DNA from: Ichthyophis bannanicus
Taxonomy: Eukaryota; Chordata; Amphibia; Gymnophiona; Ichthyophiidae
NCBI GenBank assembly: GCA_033557465.1
Contig: CM066035.1
Span: forward strand, 907,463,309-907,527,308
DNA: 64,000 bases
Reading direction: 5' to 3'
The notes below the pieces were generated by a model. The model searched no databases and was not told where the DNA came from. It saw only the letters and a program-made list of their open reading frames with translations. Positions 1-11,861 of this stretch are shown piece by piece; the stretch's first letter is position 1; each line of letters starts with the position of its first letter. The position numbers were made by a program, and so were the translations under genes.

Positions 1-1105
1 TGAATGCTTGATATACGCAGATGACATCCTCCTATATATGCCTTTCTCCACAGTTCATATGGACCTTTCCCCACTAGCTAAATGTTTTGATGCAGTATCC
101 GAATGGCTTCAATCCCAGAACCTCCGAATCCAACACAAAAAGACCGAGGTTCTCTTCATCACCAGGGACCCACTTTTCACCCCCCCATCCCATATAAAGG
201 TGAAAGAAGCTGAGCTCCAATCAAAACCTTCCATTCGCTACCTTGGAGTCACTTTTGACCAACGCATGGATCTGAAACTACACATAACCAACGTAGTCAG
301 AGCAATCTACCTCAAGATCCGGACTCTTCGACATCTTCGCCCCCTGCTTGATCCTGATGACTTCAGAACTATATTTCAAGCCTTAACCTTACCACACCTT
401 GACTATGCCAATGCCATTCTCCAAGGCCTCCCACACTCCACATTAAACCCTTTGCAACTCGCCATGAATACCGCTGCTAGAGTCCTCTACGGAGCATCAA
501 GAAGGGACCATGTAACACCCATCCTAGAGCAACTCCACTGGCTCCCCATACATGGCAGAATATTGTTCAAAACATTACTACTAACTTTCAAGGCCACTAA
601 AAGTATCACCTCCTCCTCTCTAATAGACCTCATTCAGGCCGTCCCACCCAACAGATCCAGGAGAACGATATCAACAAATACTCTAATCATCCCTAAAGCA
701 GCGACAAAATGCCTATCAGTGACATCTAACAGGGCCTTCAGATTCTATGCCCCTAAGTACTGGAACGCTCTACCCCCAGAGATTCGTGCTATCACTGATC
801 TATCCCTTTTCAGAAAGGCTCTCAAATCCCACCTCTTCCCCCAATATTACTTGACCAACTAACCAATCTCAATCACTACCCAAACTAAGAACATATCCTG
901 TTATGTATACTTGTAAATACTCTTGTAAATACTCTTGTAAATAGTTGCAGAAATGACGTCCCATGTTTTATCCAAGTTCTCTGACCTTGTTCTCTGTAAA
1001 ACCTAACAGTTTGTTGTTATGGTATGTTGTTATATTGTGAACCGCGCTGATTCTGAATAGAGCGGTATATAAGAGCCTGTAATAAATAAATAAATAAATA
1101 AAATC
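1..1105 (+). mobile_element. L2-clade LINE, 3' part of ORF2 plus 3' UTR
   Basis: The open frame at 8-862 encodes the C-terminal half of a non-LTR reverse transcriptase. It opens with the catalytic YADD box (residues 3-6), then the KKTEVLF block near residue 45, an LGV box near residue 80, and the thumb and C-terminal segment with HLDYANA, HWLPIHGR and WNALPPEIR. These blocks are typical of the L2 clade. The 3' UTR ends with the GAACCGCGCTGA and AGAGCGGTATATAAG motifs and an (AATA)n tail at 1081-1101, the usual microsatellite-like L2 end. The 5' part lies outside the window. The frame seen is free of stops, so this copy is fairly young. Confidence 0.85.
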
Positions 1106-2533
1106 ATTGATGTTACCATAGTGTTCAGTAAAGAGGTATGTTTTGATTTCTTTTCTGAATAACTGTAGGTCTTTGGTCGCACGGATTGACAACGGCAGTG
1201 AGTTCCACAGACTAGGAGCAGTGTTGGAGAAGGTTCTGGGGCTGGTGGACTGTTTTGTCTTGCGTATGGAGGTTGGTGTTACCAGTGAGTGTTTTGCATT
1301 TTGCCTATGGGATCTGGAGTCTGTCTGGGTTTATATGAGAGTAGATAGGTATGAAGGGCTATGTTGTTGATCAGTTTGAATGTTATCAGCAGCTTGTATT
1401 TTATTTGGCTCCCCACTGGGAGCCAATGAAGGTCGTATAAGATCGGAGTTATGTGTTCAGTCAGTCAGGCCTTGTATACTATTCTTGCTGTTAAGTTTTG
1501 CGCTCTTTGGAGGATTGTTAAGGTTTTGACTGGTAGGCCCTGTAACAGGCTATTACAGTAGTCTACGTGGGGCGTAATGAGAGTGTGGACTACTGACCTG
1601 AAATCTTGAATATGAAGTAGGAATCTTAGGTGTTGGATAGTTTTTAGCTTGAAGTAGACGATTCTGTTTGTTTTAGATGGGGTATCATGCTGAGGGATTG
1701 ATCTAATATTATTCCGAGGTATTTTACCTCCTGCTTAACTGGGAGAGTTACGTCATTAATTGTGATTGTTTGGGGGGGGGGACATTTTGATTTCTTGAAA
1801 CAAATAGGGTTTCTGTTTTTTTGAGGTTTATATCTACTTCCGGTGAAACTGCCAAGAAAACCCAGGAGCTTCTGGATCGCCAGGAGTCTGGACTGACTCG
1901 AAGGCATACATTGCATTTGCATTCAGATTGTTGGTGATCAACCAGGATTGAGTTTCTTTGATGCATTCTGAGAGTATGTGGTAGTTAATGTTGTTTATGT
2001 CTATTGGGAGGGACAACATAATGTTGTCTGCGTAAATGTAATATTCGATGCTGTATTTTTTGAAAATGTTAGTAATTGGCTGTAGGTATAGATTGAAAAG
2101 TAATGCTGAAAGTGCTGATCCTTGCGGTATCCCTTGGTCTTGGGGGAATGTATCTGATGTTTCCTGACCTACTTGGACACGTAGTTTACGGTTTGAGAGG
2201 TATGATATGAACCATTGTAGGACTGTGCATTCTAATCCTATTTGTGACAGTCTTGTAATTAGGGTGGTGTGGTTAAGGTTATCAAAAGCTGATGTGATAT
2301 CAGTGAAAAGGAGGATAAATGCTTGATTAAGGTTGTCTGTGCCTCTGATAAGATTGTCCATTAGGGATATCAACAGGGTTTCCACGCCGTGGAAAGGGCG
2401 AAATCCAAATTGGTATGTATCTAGGGGGGGTGTTTAGATCGATGAAATCCTGAAGTTGCATTTGCATTACTTTTTCAATTATTTGCACAATAAACGGGAT
2501 ACTGACTATGGGTCTGTATGCATTCGGATCTTT
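1101..2533 (-). mobile_element. L2-clade LINE fragment (RT), degraded
   Basis: Reading on the minus strand from 2533 down to 1101 gives an L2-type RT. The best frame, 1834-2385, holds the AFDNLNH block (FDLVDH in relatives), the GIPQGSALSALLFN box, and YADN where active copies have YADD. The missing second catalytic Asp marks it as dead. C-terminal LFRKEIKTYLFTEHY follows at 1101-1190. A SINE-tail fragment (about 1842-1922) interrupts the block after LITNNLN. The 3' end abuts the (AATA)n tail of the preceding plus-strand L2, so the two lie tail to tail. Confidence 0.75.
1842..1922 (-). repeat. SINE 3'-tail fragment inside L2
   Basis: About 80 bases match the distal part of the SINEs at 32583-32800 and 40480-40672: the GCCAAGAAAACCCAGG block, then TCGCCAGGAGTC and a GACTCGAAGGCAT block. 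The L2 reading frame is colinear on both sides, so this is a small insertion into the L2. Only the tail is present. Confidence 0.6.
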
Positions 2534-2599
2534 TGTACCTAGTGACTTAGGCTTTTAAAAAATGCTGACTGTTGCAGGCTGACTATATAGGCATGGAAG

Positions 2600-2700
2600 T
2601 TTTTTTTCTCAATACTAAGTGATGTGTATGGCATCAAACAAACATAGCACATTACCCTGCTAAGACCATCCCTACAGTACTGCATGGTTATGATTATGTT
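2600..2700 (+). mobile_element. Tc1/mariner fragment (possible)
   Basis: The stretch around ACCATCCCTACAGT and GCATGGTTATGATTATG resembles the middle of a Tc1-type transposase gene (the region encoding a VWGGGSIM-like block). Later parts of a Tc1 appear at 4046-4440 in the same orientation. The two may be one copy separated by the L2 at 2880-4045. No intact reading frame remains. Confidence 0.35.
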
Positions 2701-2879
2701 GTGGAGTCCTTTGAAGCAGTGGGGAATATAGAGGCTAGTAAATATTCTCCTACGCAGATTACAGGTGACTGGCATACAAGGCAAAGTTCTATAATAGTTC
2801 CAGTCTTACCTAAACAACAGATATCAACTAATTTGAACCAGTACCGCAACTTCCTCCCCATTTCAACAAACCCAAGGAA

Positions 2880-4045
2880 TACCACAGGGCTCAGCACTCT
2901 CCGTTATGCTCTTTAACATCCACCTTCAGCCACTCTGCGCAATACTACTGACCCACAGTATCAACTTCCACATATATGCGGATGACATTATGCTTTATGG
3001 ACCCATCACAACCACAAATCCAACGAACCCACAGTTAATAAACTGTTTCAACAATGTCTCCAGATGGCTCCAAGAAAACAATCTCACGATAAACCTCAAA
3101 AAGACAGAAGTCTTATTTGTTACAAAAATCAAACCTTCACCCCCCCAGCACACCTCACCCTGGGAACAACCCAAATCAGAGTCCATTCGCACATAAAATA
3201 CCTGTGAATCATTCTTGATCATTTAAGCAACAGATCGCAAAAACCACAAGGATAATATTCTTCAAAGCAAAGATGATACAACGTCTCAGACCACTCATAG
3301 ACCCAGAGGATTTCAGATCAGCCATGCAAGCAATGACGCTCCCCCACCTGGATTATTGTAACGCAATATACCAAGGACGCCCAATCACCACTCTCAACCC
3401 GCTACAGACAGCCCTCAACACAATGGCCAGAATTATCCAAAGAATGAAGAAATACAATCACATCACCCCGATCCTGAGAGATCTCCACATCCTCTCAATG
3501 GAAGCATGTATCAAGTATAAAACATTGGTACTGATCCATAAAGCGCTTTACTAACAACAAACATCTCATCTTCAAGCCCTACTAACTTGACTGAGCTCTG
3601 GAAGACCTATACAGCAGGTCACAAACAATACACTCACTGTGCCACATGAAAGAACAAAGTTCAATCAACAAACCTGTAAGTGGGCATTCGACTTGTATGC
3701 CCCTTCGTTGTGGAGCTCTCTTCCTACCAAAATCCGGAACAACAAAGACCTCTCCACATTTAGAAAACAACTAAAACACATCTATTCAGTGAACACCTAG
3801 GATTAGAACAGAACAGCACCGATTGAAGTCTTTTCCACGATGAACATCAGATTTACTGAGACTGAGAGAAAAAAGCAGAACTTAGATAAGAAACCCTGAT
3901 GCATACAAATCAGGAATGTTAATATGCTTAAACTCCCTTGGTGATGGTATCACCGCCCCCCCCCCCCATGTAAATATGAAATGACCTGTTTTAATGTATC
4001 CCCACTTGTTTATTGTAAACCACATTGACTATAAGCACAGCTAAA
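2880..4045 (+). mobile_element. L2-clade LINE fragment with 3' tail
   Basis: The plus strand encodes GIPQGSALSVMLFN, then YADDIMLYG and LKKTEVLFV (frame 2906-3196). After a frameshift comes the downstream block RLRPLIDPEDFRSAMQA to ITPILRDLHIL (3273-3554). The tail has TGTAAACCACATTGACTA and ends in AATAAATAAA near 4045. Catalytic YADD is kept but the frame is broken several times. A poly-C run lies at about 3951-3967 in the 3' UTR. Confidence 0.75.
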
Positions 4046-4445
4046 TAAATAAAGACTGAAGGTAAAATGGATGGTGCAAAGTACAAGTAGATCCTGGAGG
4101 AAAACCTGTTCCAGCCTGCCATAGGCCTGGAAGCGGGGGGAAGAGTCACCTTTCAGCAGGACAGCAATCCTAAGCACAAAGCAAAAGCAACAATGGAGCG
4201 GCTCAGCAAAAAAAAAATGAATGTCCTCTAGTGGTCCACAGTCCAGCCCTGAATCCCAAGATAATATTTGGCAAGACTTAATTCCCAGTCAGCTTGATAA
4301 AGCTTTAACTATTCTGCCAAGACGTGAGAAAAACTACACTATCACGCTGTGTAAAGTTGGTAAGCACTTATCCTCAATGACTCATGTTTGTTACTGCTGC
4401 AAAAGGGGCATCCTTTTAGTACTTAGTCAAGGAGTGTGAAGACTT
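4046..4445 (+). mobile_element. Tc1/mariner transposase remnant
   Basis: The bases encode degraded Tc1 blocks: GGTAAAATGGATGGTGCAAA (KMDGAK-like), CTGGAGGAAAACCTG (LEENL), TTTCAGCAGGACAGCAATCC (FQQDSNP, part of the DDE core) and the CCTCTAGTGGTCCACAGTCC region. The usual SPDLNPIE block has decayed. The 3' non-coding part follows to about 4540. Confidence 0.6.
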
Positions 4446-5357
4446 AGGTAATTAAGATTTTTGGGGTTTCTTTTCTTAATTACTTTGTGAATATTTCCAT
4501 TGTTCTTTAATATTGAAAGTGTAGAATCTGTTGTGTAGACTATTAGAACAAATTCCTAATTTACTGCTTTTCAAATTGTATTTCTTAGACAGCAGAATGC
4601 ATAAATGGACTGATTTTATAAGGGGCGCACAAAGTTATTCGCTATTTATACTTGCAAACGCTTATTTTAAAGGATTTATTTTAATGATCACTTACGCATG
4701 CACTTTGAGCGGTTGCTATTTTGTAAGTGCACCTGCAAATCCCATTGTGCGTACTTTCTGTTGGGGTGTTGTGCAGGGGCGGGGCTTTGGGCAGAGTGTA
4801 GGCGCATAAGTTACAGAATACTATAACTTATGCATGTTTTCTACAAATCTAGGTGCCGGCAGTGACATAACTGCTGCGACTAGGTTACAGCGTGTCAGCA
4901 CACCCCTCTTCTACAAAGTACATGTGAGCGTCACTTGATAAAATAGGTCCTAAATATGCGCATGGTAACACACATTGATAGCACAAGAGTTTATAAAAGT
5001 CCCCTCATAATATGTGAAGATTGTTGCATGGCACTTGTGTATGGATAAGTGTATGCAGATTTTCAGCCAGACTATGCAGTCAAAGCTGAAACATGAAAAT
5101 TCCAGCATAACTTTAAATGCAAAACTTAAAGGGTAATTTTATAAAGTATTTTTCATGTGTAAAGCATGTTCTCTATATAGAATAAGGTGGTTATAAAATT
5201 GCACAGATATATACTTGTGTAAAAAAAATAGGCATATAGGAAAGTGTTCCCATATCTTCCTCCTTCTGCTTATCTACCCGCTTTGTTTGATTTTTTTTCT
5301 TTTTCTTTGGACATGGGAAAGAGGAAAGGGCAGATGACGATTCTGCAGAGACGGATG
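4446..5357. other. Non-coding, AT-rich, MITE-like stretch
   Basis: No gene is visible. Motifs such as GATTTTATAAGGGGCGCAC (near 4610) and GGGTAATTTTATAAAG (near 5130) recall the terminal and internal motifs of the repeat at 41541-42480, including many ACTTACGCA/CATGCACTT words. This may be a diverged non-autonomous DNA transposon. Clear termini and target duplications were not identified. Confidence 0.35.
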
Positions 5358-6022
5358 TGTTGACTCTAGCCCTCCTGGGGTCCAGAATCCTACACACAAT
5401 ACCTGGATTCTTTATCATATATCCCTGTACCGCTCAACAGGAAGGAAAGACACGACACAATTAATTAATTAATCAATCACTATGGAGCTCTATAGGGAAG
5501 ATACTCATGGAGTCTAATTCAGACATATCCATCGAGCCTCTTCAAAGATGGCTTCATAGGGCTCCCGTTTTTATTAGAAAATATCAGCTGATTCAGTTAA
5601 TCTTTAACATCTGGCACTTTCCAAATTACAACGTGTACATAAATTTTGCTAACATAGGCAACATTATCATATAGAAAGCAGAAGTTACATCTCATGACTA
5701 TGTTCACTAAATTCAGTAAGTGTCGCTGTGATTGTACTTTTCAGCAGAAACTAATTAGTTACTTACGTATTATATTTGCTGATTGTCTATTTATACAAGC
5801 TATATTCGTTATATTTGCTAATTGAATCAAAGCCAGTTTCACAAGAGCAGCGCATCCTGACCCAGCAACCTCTTTAGCCTATCAGATTGCAGGATGAGCA
5901 ACTATCCCCTGTGTTCTATTTATTTAGAGAAGTTCACTCTGACCTAATATCTATTTCTACACAGACTCTATTTGCTAATCACACAAGCTGTAGTTACTAA
6001 ATTCAATGTCCTAGAAGAAGCA
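5358..6022 (-). repeat. Downstream (3') LTR of the endogenous retrovirus
   Basis: This 665 bp block matches 15150-17473 (once inserted LINEs there are discounted) almost base for base. On the coding (minus) strand it starts TGCTTCTAGG and ends GTCAACA, giving TG...CA ends. A polyadenylation signal AATAAA lies on the minus strand at 5569-5574. The two LTRs differ by scattered substitutions and small indels, so the provirus is not very recent. Confidence 0.85.
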
Positions 6023-6232
6023 GAAATTTATTTATTATTTATTTATTTAACATCTCTTCTATACCACGCTATTAAAATCAGCGTGGTTTACATTGAACAA
6101 AATATACTGCAATGCATACAGGCAACATTGAGTTTACAGAGAACGGGGCATATATAACATGGAATAACAGGGATAACTATGTACAATCAACATTATATTA
6201 TATATATATTTAACTATATACAAAATTCAAGC
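6023..6232 (-). mobile_element. L2 LINE 3' tail fragment inserted between env and LTR
   Basis: It starts with a (TTTA)n tract and then has the ACGCTATT...CAGCGTGG and TTTACATTGAACAA motifs of the local L2 3' UTR, in minus orientation. The equivalent place beside the other LTR (17474-17509) has 30-odd bases of retroviral sequence instead. The insertion therefore replaced or displaced the region just upstream of the 3' LTR, including any polypurine tract. Confidence 0.75.
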
Positions 6233-6269
6233 TTGAATGTACTTTCTGGGCCTATAGCTAAGTTAGGTT

Positions 6270-8446
6270 CTACATTTCGGTTTCATGTATAGAGGCCCTG
6301 CCTTCTATCCCTATAGATATTATCGATCCTGATCCGCTGTCTGTCTCTGAATCTGACAACTCCAAATCTGCATATCCTGGGTGAATCATAGGTGTATAAA
6401 TTTGTTTATCAGCAGCTGTTTCATCCACTTCACTGATTATATCCAATGTAAGTTTGGGGCCTAGCCTAGATAGCCCTTGTCTACAGTCTTCCCTTTGGTT
6501 CTGCCCAGAACCACATTCTTCATAAAAGGGCATTTCACGAAGCAAGTCTCCAGTACTAGGAACACTCCGCAATTTCAAAACTGCAATAGTATTCGTAGTT
6601 TTGGACAAGTATGTAGTACAACACTTCATAATGCAAGTAAGACATATTCATAAGAGTAGGAGGGCTACTAAGAAGCCAAACAGGCCTGTCAGTACCGCTT
6701 TTACTGGGCCTGACAAGCCACTCCACATGTTATCAAACCAGGGCCATACAGAATCAGAAGTTCCTTCTATATTATCTTTGGAGAAGTGAGTTTCTTTTCT
6801 CACCTGTTCTAGGATACCAGAGACCACCTTACTTTGTGAATTAATGAGCGTACAGCAGTGCTCACGTACAATATTACAGACTCCGCCTTCCTTGGCTAGC
6901 AAATAATCTAAGGCCATCCTATTCTGTGCAGAGTAAGCAGTCAGTTTATCTACAGTACCTTGCATGACTGTAAGAGCATCAGTCAAATCTTGGGCTGTTA
7001 CTTCAATTAGAGCATAAATCCGCAATAATTGCTCACCATAACGTTGAGTAGGACGTATGGCGCCAAAAGTACTTAGCCACACTGTTCCCGTAAAGGTGCT
7101 TACTTCTTGTTGGGTTAACATAGTGGTATCCTCTAGTAATTTCCTTGCTGCACGTATATCAGCACTGGAGTCATCTATGGCTCTACGATGACGACTAGAA
7201 GGCACTCCTAGTAAAGTTTCATAAGGGACCAGTTTCCATGGCAAGTCAAGAGTAGCTATGTAACAATTGCCAGACCAATCAGCAGGCAATCGAACATAAG
7301 CTAAAGTTCCACACACAAAATAGTGACCTACCAAGGCAAGTAGTCCATCAGGCTAAATTTTAAAATCTTTAGGTTCTGTAATTAGAACTTCAGTTCCAGG
7401 CCAAATATTTCTTAACCATGGGTAATAATATCCTAAGTAGGGATACACATAGTTGTCAACATACCCAGATGACAACCCATCTTTGCTGTTCTGCAATCTA
7501 TACTTCCCATATGCTGGGAACCCATCCTGATCATAATATTGTAATTCATACTGATCAAGACGAGTCTTGGGGTCAGGGATGACATTGACTACCTTTAAAT
7601 TTGAAAGGACTTGTACAGAACTTACTGTAGGAGATTCCATCACTAAATGGACATGATTGTTAGTCATAACAGTCTGACCCTTAGACAAAGGGGTTTCTCC
7701 CACAGGATATGCTCCTTTCCTTTGGAAACAAATAGGAGGGTCAGCCACCGGCTGAGGACTGATAATTCTTGGAGCAGGAGTTACTCCATCTGGCCATGTT
7801 ATATTAAGATTAAAAAAGTTTCATTCACAGACAACTCCTTTAGTTCTTGCAAGGAAATAGGTCGAGGTCTAGGCAAAAATCCAAACTGCGTAGCTGCTGG
7901 ATGAGGCAAGCATACTGCACAGCTGGAAATATTAAAACGCTGAATTAAGGAGTAAATGTGAGAATGAAACACATTATAAAAAGTACCATGTTTTGCCCAG
8001 GGAGCATGTGGATCATATTCAGGAACTGTATGGTCAGGAACTGTATGAGCTGGGGCCGCAGGAGGAGGAGTAGTGACAAACCCAAACTCCCGAAGCATCT
8101 TATCTACTACTGCCTGTTTAGGGGGCATTGTTGGTTTTTCCGATAATCTCCTTATCAACTCATCTATACTTCCGATACTGCTAAAAGAGCTGAGACACCA
8201 AACCCAGAAAAACAGAAATAGTGCCAATGCTACTGCGAATATGCATATTAGCCAATTATCAATAACCAATTCTGGATTAGGTTGTGATTGTCCAACAATT
8301 TCACAGTCACTCTGTTGGTCAAGTGGAGATGAACTTGGAGGAAATGAGTCCAGTTCAATTTCAATTAATTCCTCAGGGTTTGGTCTAGGTGGAAGTTGTC
8401 TTATCCAGGGGACGGTGCCTTCTTGCACTGGTCCAGATGTATCCAT
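6270..8446 (-). pseudogene. env: Endogenous retroviral env, disrupted
   Basis: Three pieces are seen on the minus strand. 8446-7799: an N-terminal region rich in Pro, Glu and Asp, with a hydrophobic segment at residues 64-86 like a long leader peptide, overlapping the end of pol. 7748-7353: the middle of the surface subunit. 7334-6648: a furin-type site (RHRRA), a transmembrane subunit with a CX6CC cysteine motif, and a C-terminal membrane span. An in-frame TGA at 6648-6650 separates this from a cytoplasmic tail ending at 6270. Frameshifts or stops lie near 7775 and 7345. The CX6CC points to a gamma-type Env. The long leader and acidic tail are less usual for that group. Confidence 0.8.
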
Positions 8447-11400
8447 GCTTTTCGCCCCTTCACTTTCAATGCCGAATATCCCACCAGCAACACTTGGAAT
8501 GGTCCCAGAAACTTCGCTGCTAGAGCTGACTTTGGTGCTGGATCCTTGATGAGTACCCAGTCTCCTGGTTCCATGTCTGGGGTTGATTGTGATGCCTGAG
8601 CACCCTGCTTTGTAAGCTGCAAAAAGGAAGGAGATACCAGCATTTGGTACAAATATTTACAATAGGACAATAGGTCGCTGCGCAATAATTGTGGATCCGG
8701 CAATTGATTTGGTGGAATTATAACATGGGCTGGAGTAGTCGCTGGACGTCCAGTCACAATTTCATAAGGGGTAAGCCCTTGACGAGTTCTCTGAGGAGAG
8801 TTACGAATTGAAAACAAAGCAAACAGCAGAGCTTCCACCCAATCCTGGCTCCAATCATGAGTCAGGGACCGGAGAAGCGCCTTCAGTGTCCGATTCATCC
8901 GTTCCACTTGGCCAGAGCTTTGCGGATGATACGGAGGATGAAGTTGCTGATGAAGGCCAAAAAATGCAGTTATGCCTTTCCAGACTTCTGCTGTAAATGC
9001 TGGACCTTGATCAGAAGACAAAACCAGAGGCACACCCCACAAAGGAATAAACTTGGTAAGCAAACATTTCAAAACTGTAGCAGCAGACAATGAATTTGTT
9101 GGATAGGCCTCAGGCCATCCAGAATATAAGCAAGTAAAAGCCAAAAGATGTTTCCTTCCCCCCTTGGCACAAGGCAGGTCAGTAAAGTCCATTTGCAAGA
9201 AGAGGAAGGGTCCCCGAGGCCTAGGCAAAGATGGAGAAGGTGATGCACGCAGAGTGCATCCAGATTTTCCTGCTTGCAAACACGGGAGACAAGAAACACA
9301 CACAGCATGAGCAGCAGAAGCAAATGTAGGATTATGCCACAATTGAGCAAAAGCTTTTGTCATAGCCAAAACACTTAAGTGCAACTTATGATGCAAGAAC
9401 AAGGCAACAGGATATAACAATGATTTAGGACAGATAATCAAATTGTCCCTCATCCAAAGTCCAGTACCATCAGGTGATGCTCCCCAAGTGAGCCAATCCT
9501 GTTTTTCGGTGAAGTCAGCTGAGTCCTGATGAGAACGCATCAAGTCCAGAGATAATGAGCCAGAAGTAGAAGCTGCTGGTGAACAAAGAGTTAATAAAAG
9601 GTGTGATGGAACTTCAGGTCCTGCTGCTGCAGCTTTAGCAGTTTGATCTACAAACTGATTGCCTTGTGACACCATAGTACCATTAAGATCATGTCCTTTG
9701 CATTTCAACACAGCCACTTGAGCTGGCTTAAGTACTGCAGCAAGCAAACATTCAATATAGCGGGCATGTTTGATGGGTTTATGAACAGCAGTCAAGAACC
9801 CCCGCTGAGCCCAAATATTGCCGAAGTCCCATAGAACCCCGATTGCGTAACTACTGTCACTATGGATATTAACAACCAAATGCGTAGACATTTCCAAGGC
9901 CCGAATGAGAGCGAACACTTCTGCCAACTGGGCACTTGCAAACGGCAACACTCCTGCTTCTATTACAGCATCAACAGTAGTTACAGCATACCCCACAAGT
10001 AATTGCCCGTGTTCATCACGGAAGGCAGATCCATCAGTAAATAGAACCCAGTCAGGGTTTGACAAAGGTACAGCAGACAAATCAGGCCTAGCCTTTGAAT
10101 GGGTTGTTACAGAGGAAAGACAATCGTGAGTTCCATCAGGGTCAGAGAAGTGTAACAATGGCTCTAAAGAAGCCAGAACTTGAGCTGGTTGTAACAAAGA
10201 AACTTCATGTAAAGTTACATGTGCTTGGGAAATAGCCAGATCAAATAACAATAAACGAGAACTGGATAGAGGTTGAGTCTTTGCCAAATGCAATAACCTA
10301 GCTACTGAGTGAGATATGTATACATGTAGTTCATGTTGAAGGACAAGGAAGTCAGTAGTCTGTATTGCAAATACCACAACAGCTAAGGATTGAAAACATG
10401 GCGGCATGCCAGAAACAACAGAATCAAAAGCTTGAGAGAAGTAGCCCAAAGGCTTAAGTCCAGTAGGAAAGCGTTGTGCCAAAACACACACAGCAGCAGA
10501 AGTAGATGTCGCTACATAAAGGCAGAAAGGCAAGTTATAGTCCGGAAATGAAAGACAAGGTGACTTCAGTAGTGCTTGCCGCAGAGAGTGGAAAGCATTG
10601 TGCTGAGCTTCAGTAGGAACTATAATACCCTCTGGAGCCTCACAGCCAAGCAGGGCATACAGTGGAGCAGCAAGTTCAGCAAAATCTGGTATCCACTGAC
10701 GACAAAACACCAGAAGGCCTAAAAAGCGGCGTATTAGAGGTACAGTAGCAGGAAAAGGCATAGACATAATAGGCCCAATTCTCTGAGCAGTAATAGAGCG
10801 CCCAGCAGAGGAAAGACATACACTCAGAAATATGACTTGTGGTACAGCAAATTGCAATTTTGATTGATTCACTTTCAATCCCAAATGAGAGAGATGTACA
10901 AGAGCTAACAATAGTATCAGCAATGCAAGCATCATAACAAGGAGAACAAATAAGTAAATCTACATACTGGATCAGCACAGATTTGTCCAACGCCAAGTCC
11001 TGCAAAGCAGCTTTAAGGGCCTGCGAAAAGTAAGCAGGACTCTCTGTGTAGCCTTGAGACAACGTAGTCCAATTATACTGGCGCCCTTCAAACGTAAATG
11101 CCAGTAAATATCTCGACTCCTCCCCCACTGCTATGGAGTAGTAGGCGGAGCTTAAATCTATAACTGAGAAGTGGGTGGAGTCACATGGTATGCGAGTCCA
11201 AATATCATGAGGATTGGGTACAAGAGGAAAAATTGGTAGGACAATACGATTAATTGCTCTCAAATCTTTCACAAATCTGTAGGACTTACCATCAGCCTTT
11301 AACACAGGTAAGATAGGAGTATTGCAAGGAGAAGAAGTGGGTACCAACATACCCTGAGACAGCAGATTTTCAATTACTGGCCGTATTCCAGCCACCGACG

Positions 11401-11844
11401 CTGCAGGCAATGGATATTGACGCACATATGGTAGTGGAGCTCCTGGTTGTACTTCAATCTTGACCGGAGGAATGTTGAGATGCCCAATATCATCACCTGG
11501 TACTGCCCACAAGGTTGAAGGAAGAGTGTCCAATGGTGGAGTAGTTACAACAGCCGGTGTCACAGCTATAGGCTGTTGTACTTGCAGGGGACACAAGGTA
11601 CAAGTCAAAGTGCCAGTTTCCCAGCTTATAACAGTCTTGTTTCTGGATAAAAAATCTCGACCAAGCAAGTTGACAGGCAAAGTAGGGCCAACCAAAAAAT
11701 CTGTATGATACAATTTTCCCTCCACTATAATTGGCACATCAGATAACTTTTGATGCATTATAGTCTTTCCTTCAATTCCCTCACAAGGTACTTTAGGAGC
11801 TGCAGGTAGTGCCTCAGACAGAGGGGGTGGCAACTGTGATAGTG

Positions 11845-11861
11845 CTATGGCTGATGTGGAG
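11845..11861. repeat. 17 bp target-site duplication, left copy
   Basis: CTATGGCTGATGTGGAG occurs here and again at 12817-12833. It flanks the palindromic insertion, and both copies lie in the protease coding sequence. Confidence 0.85.
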
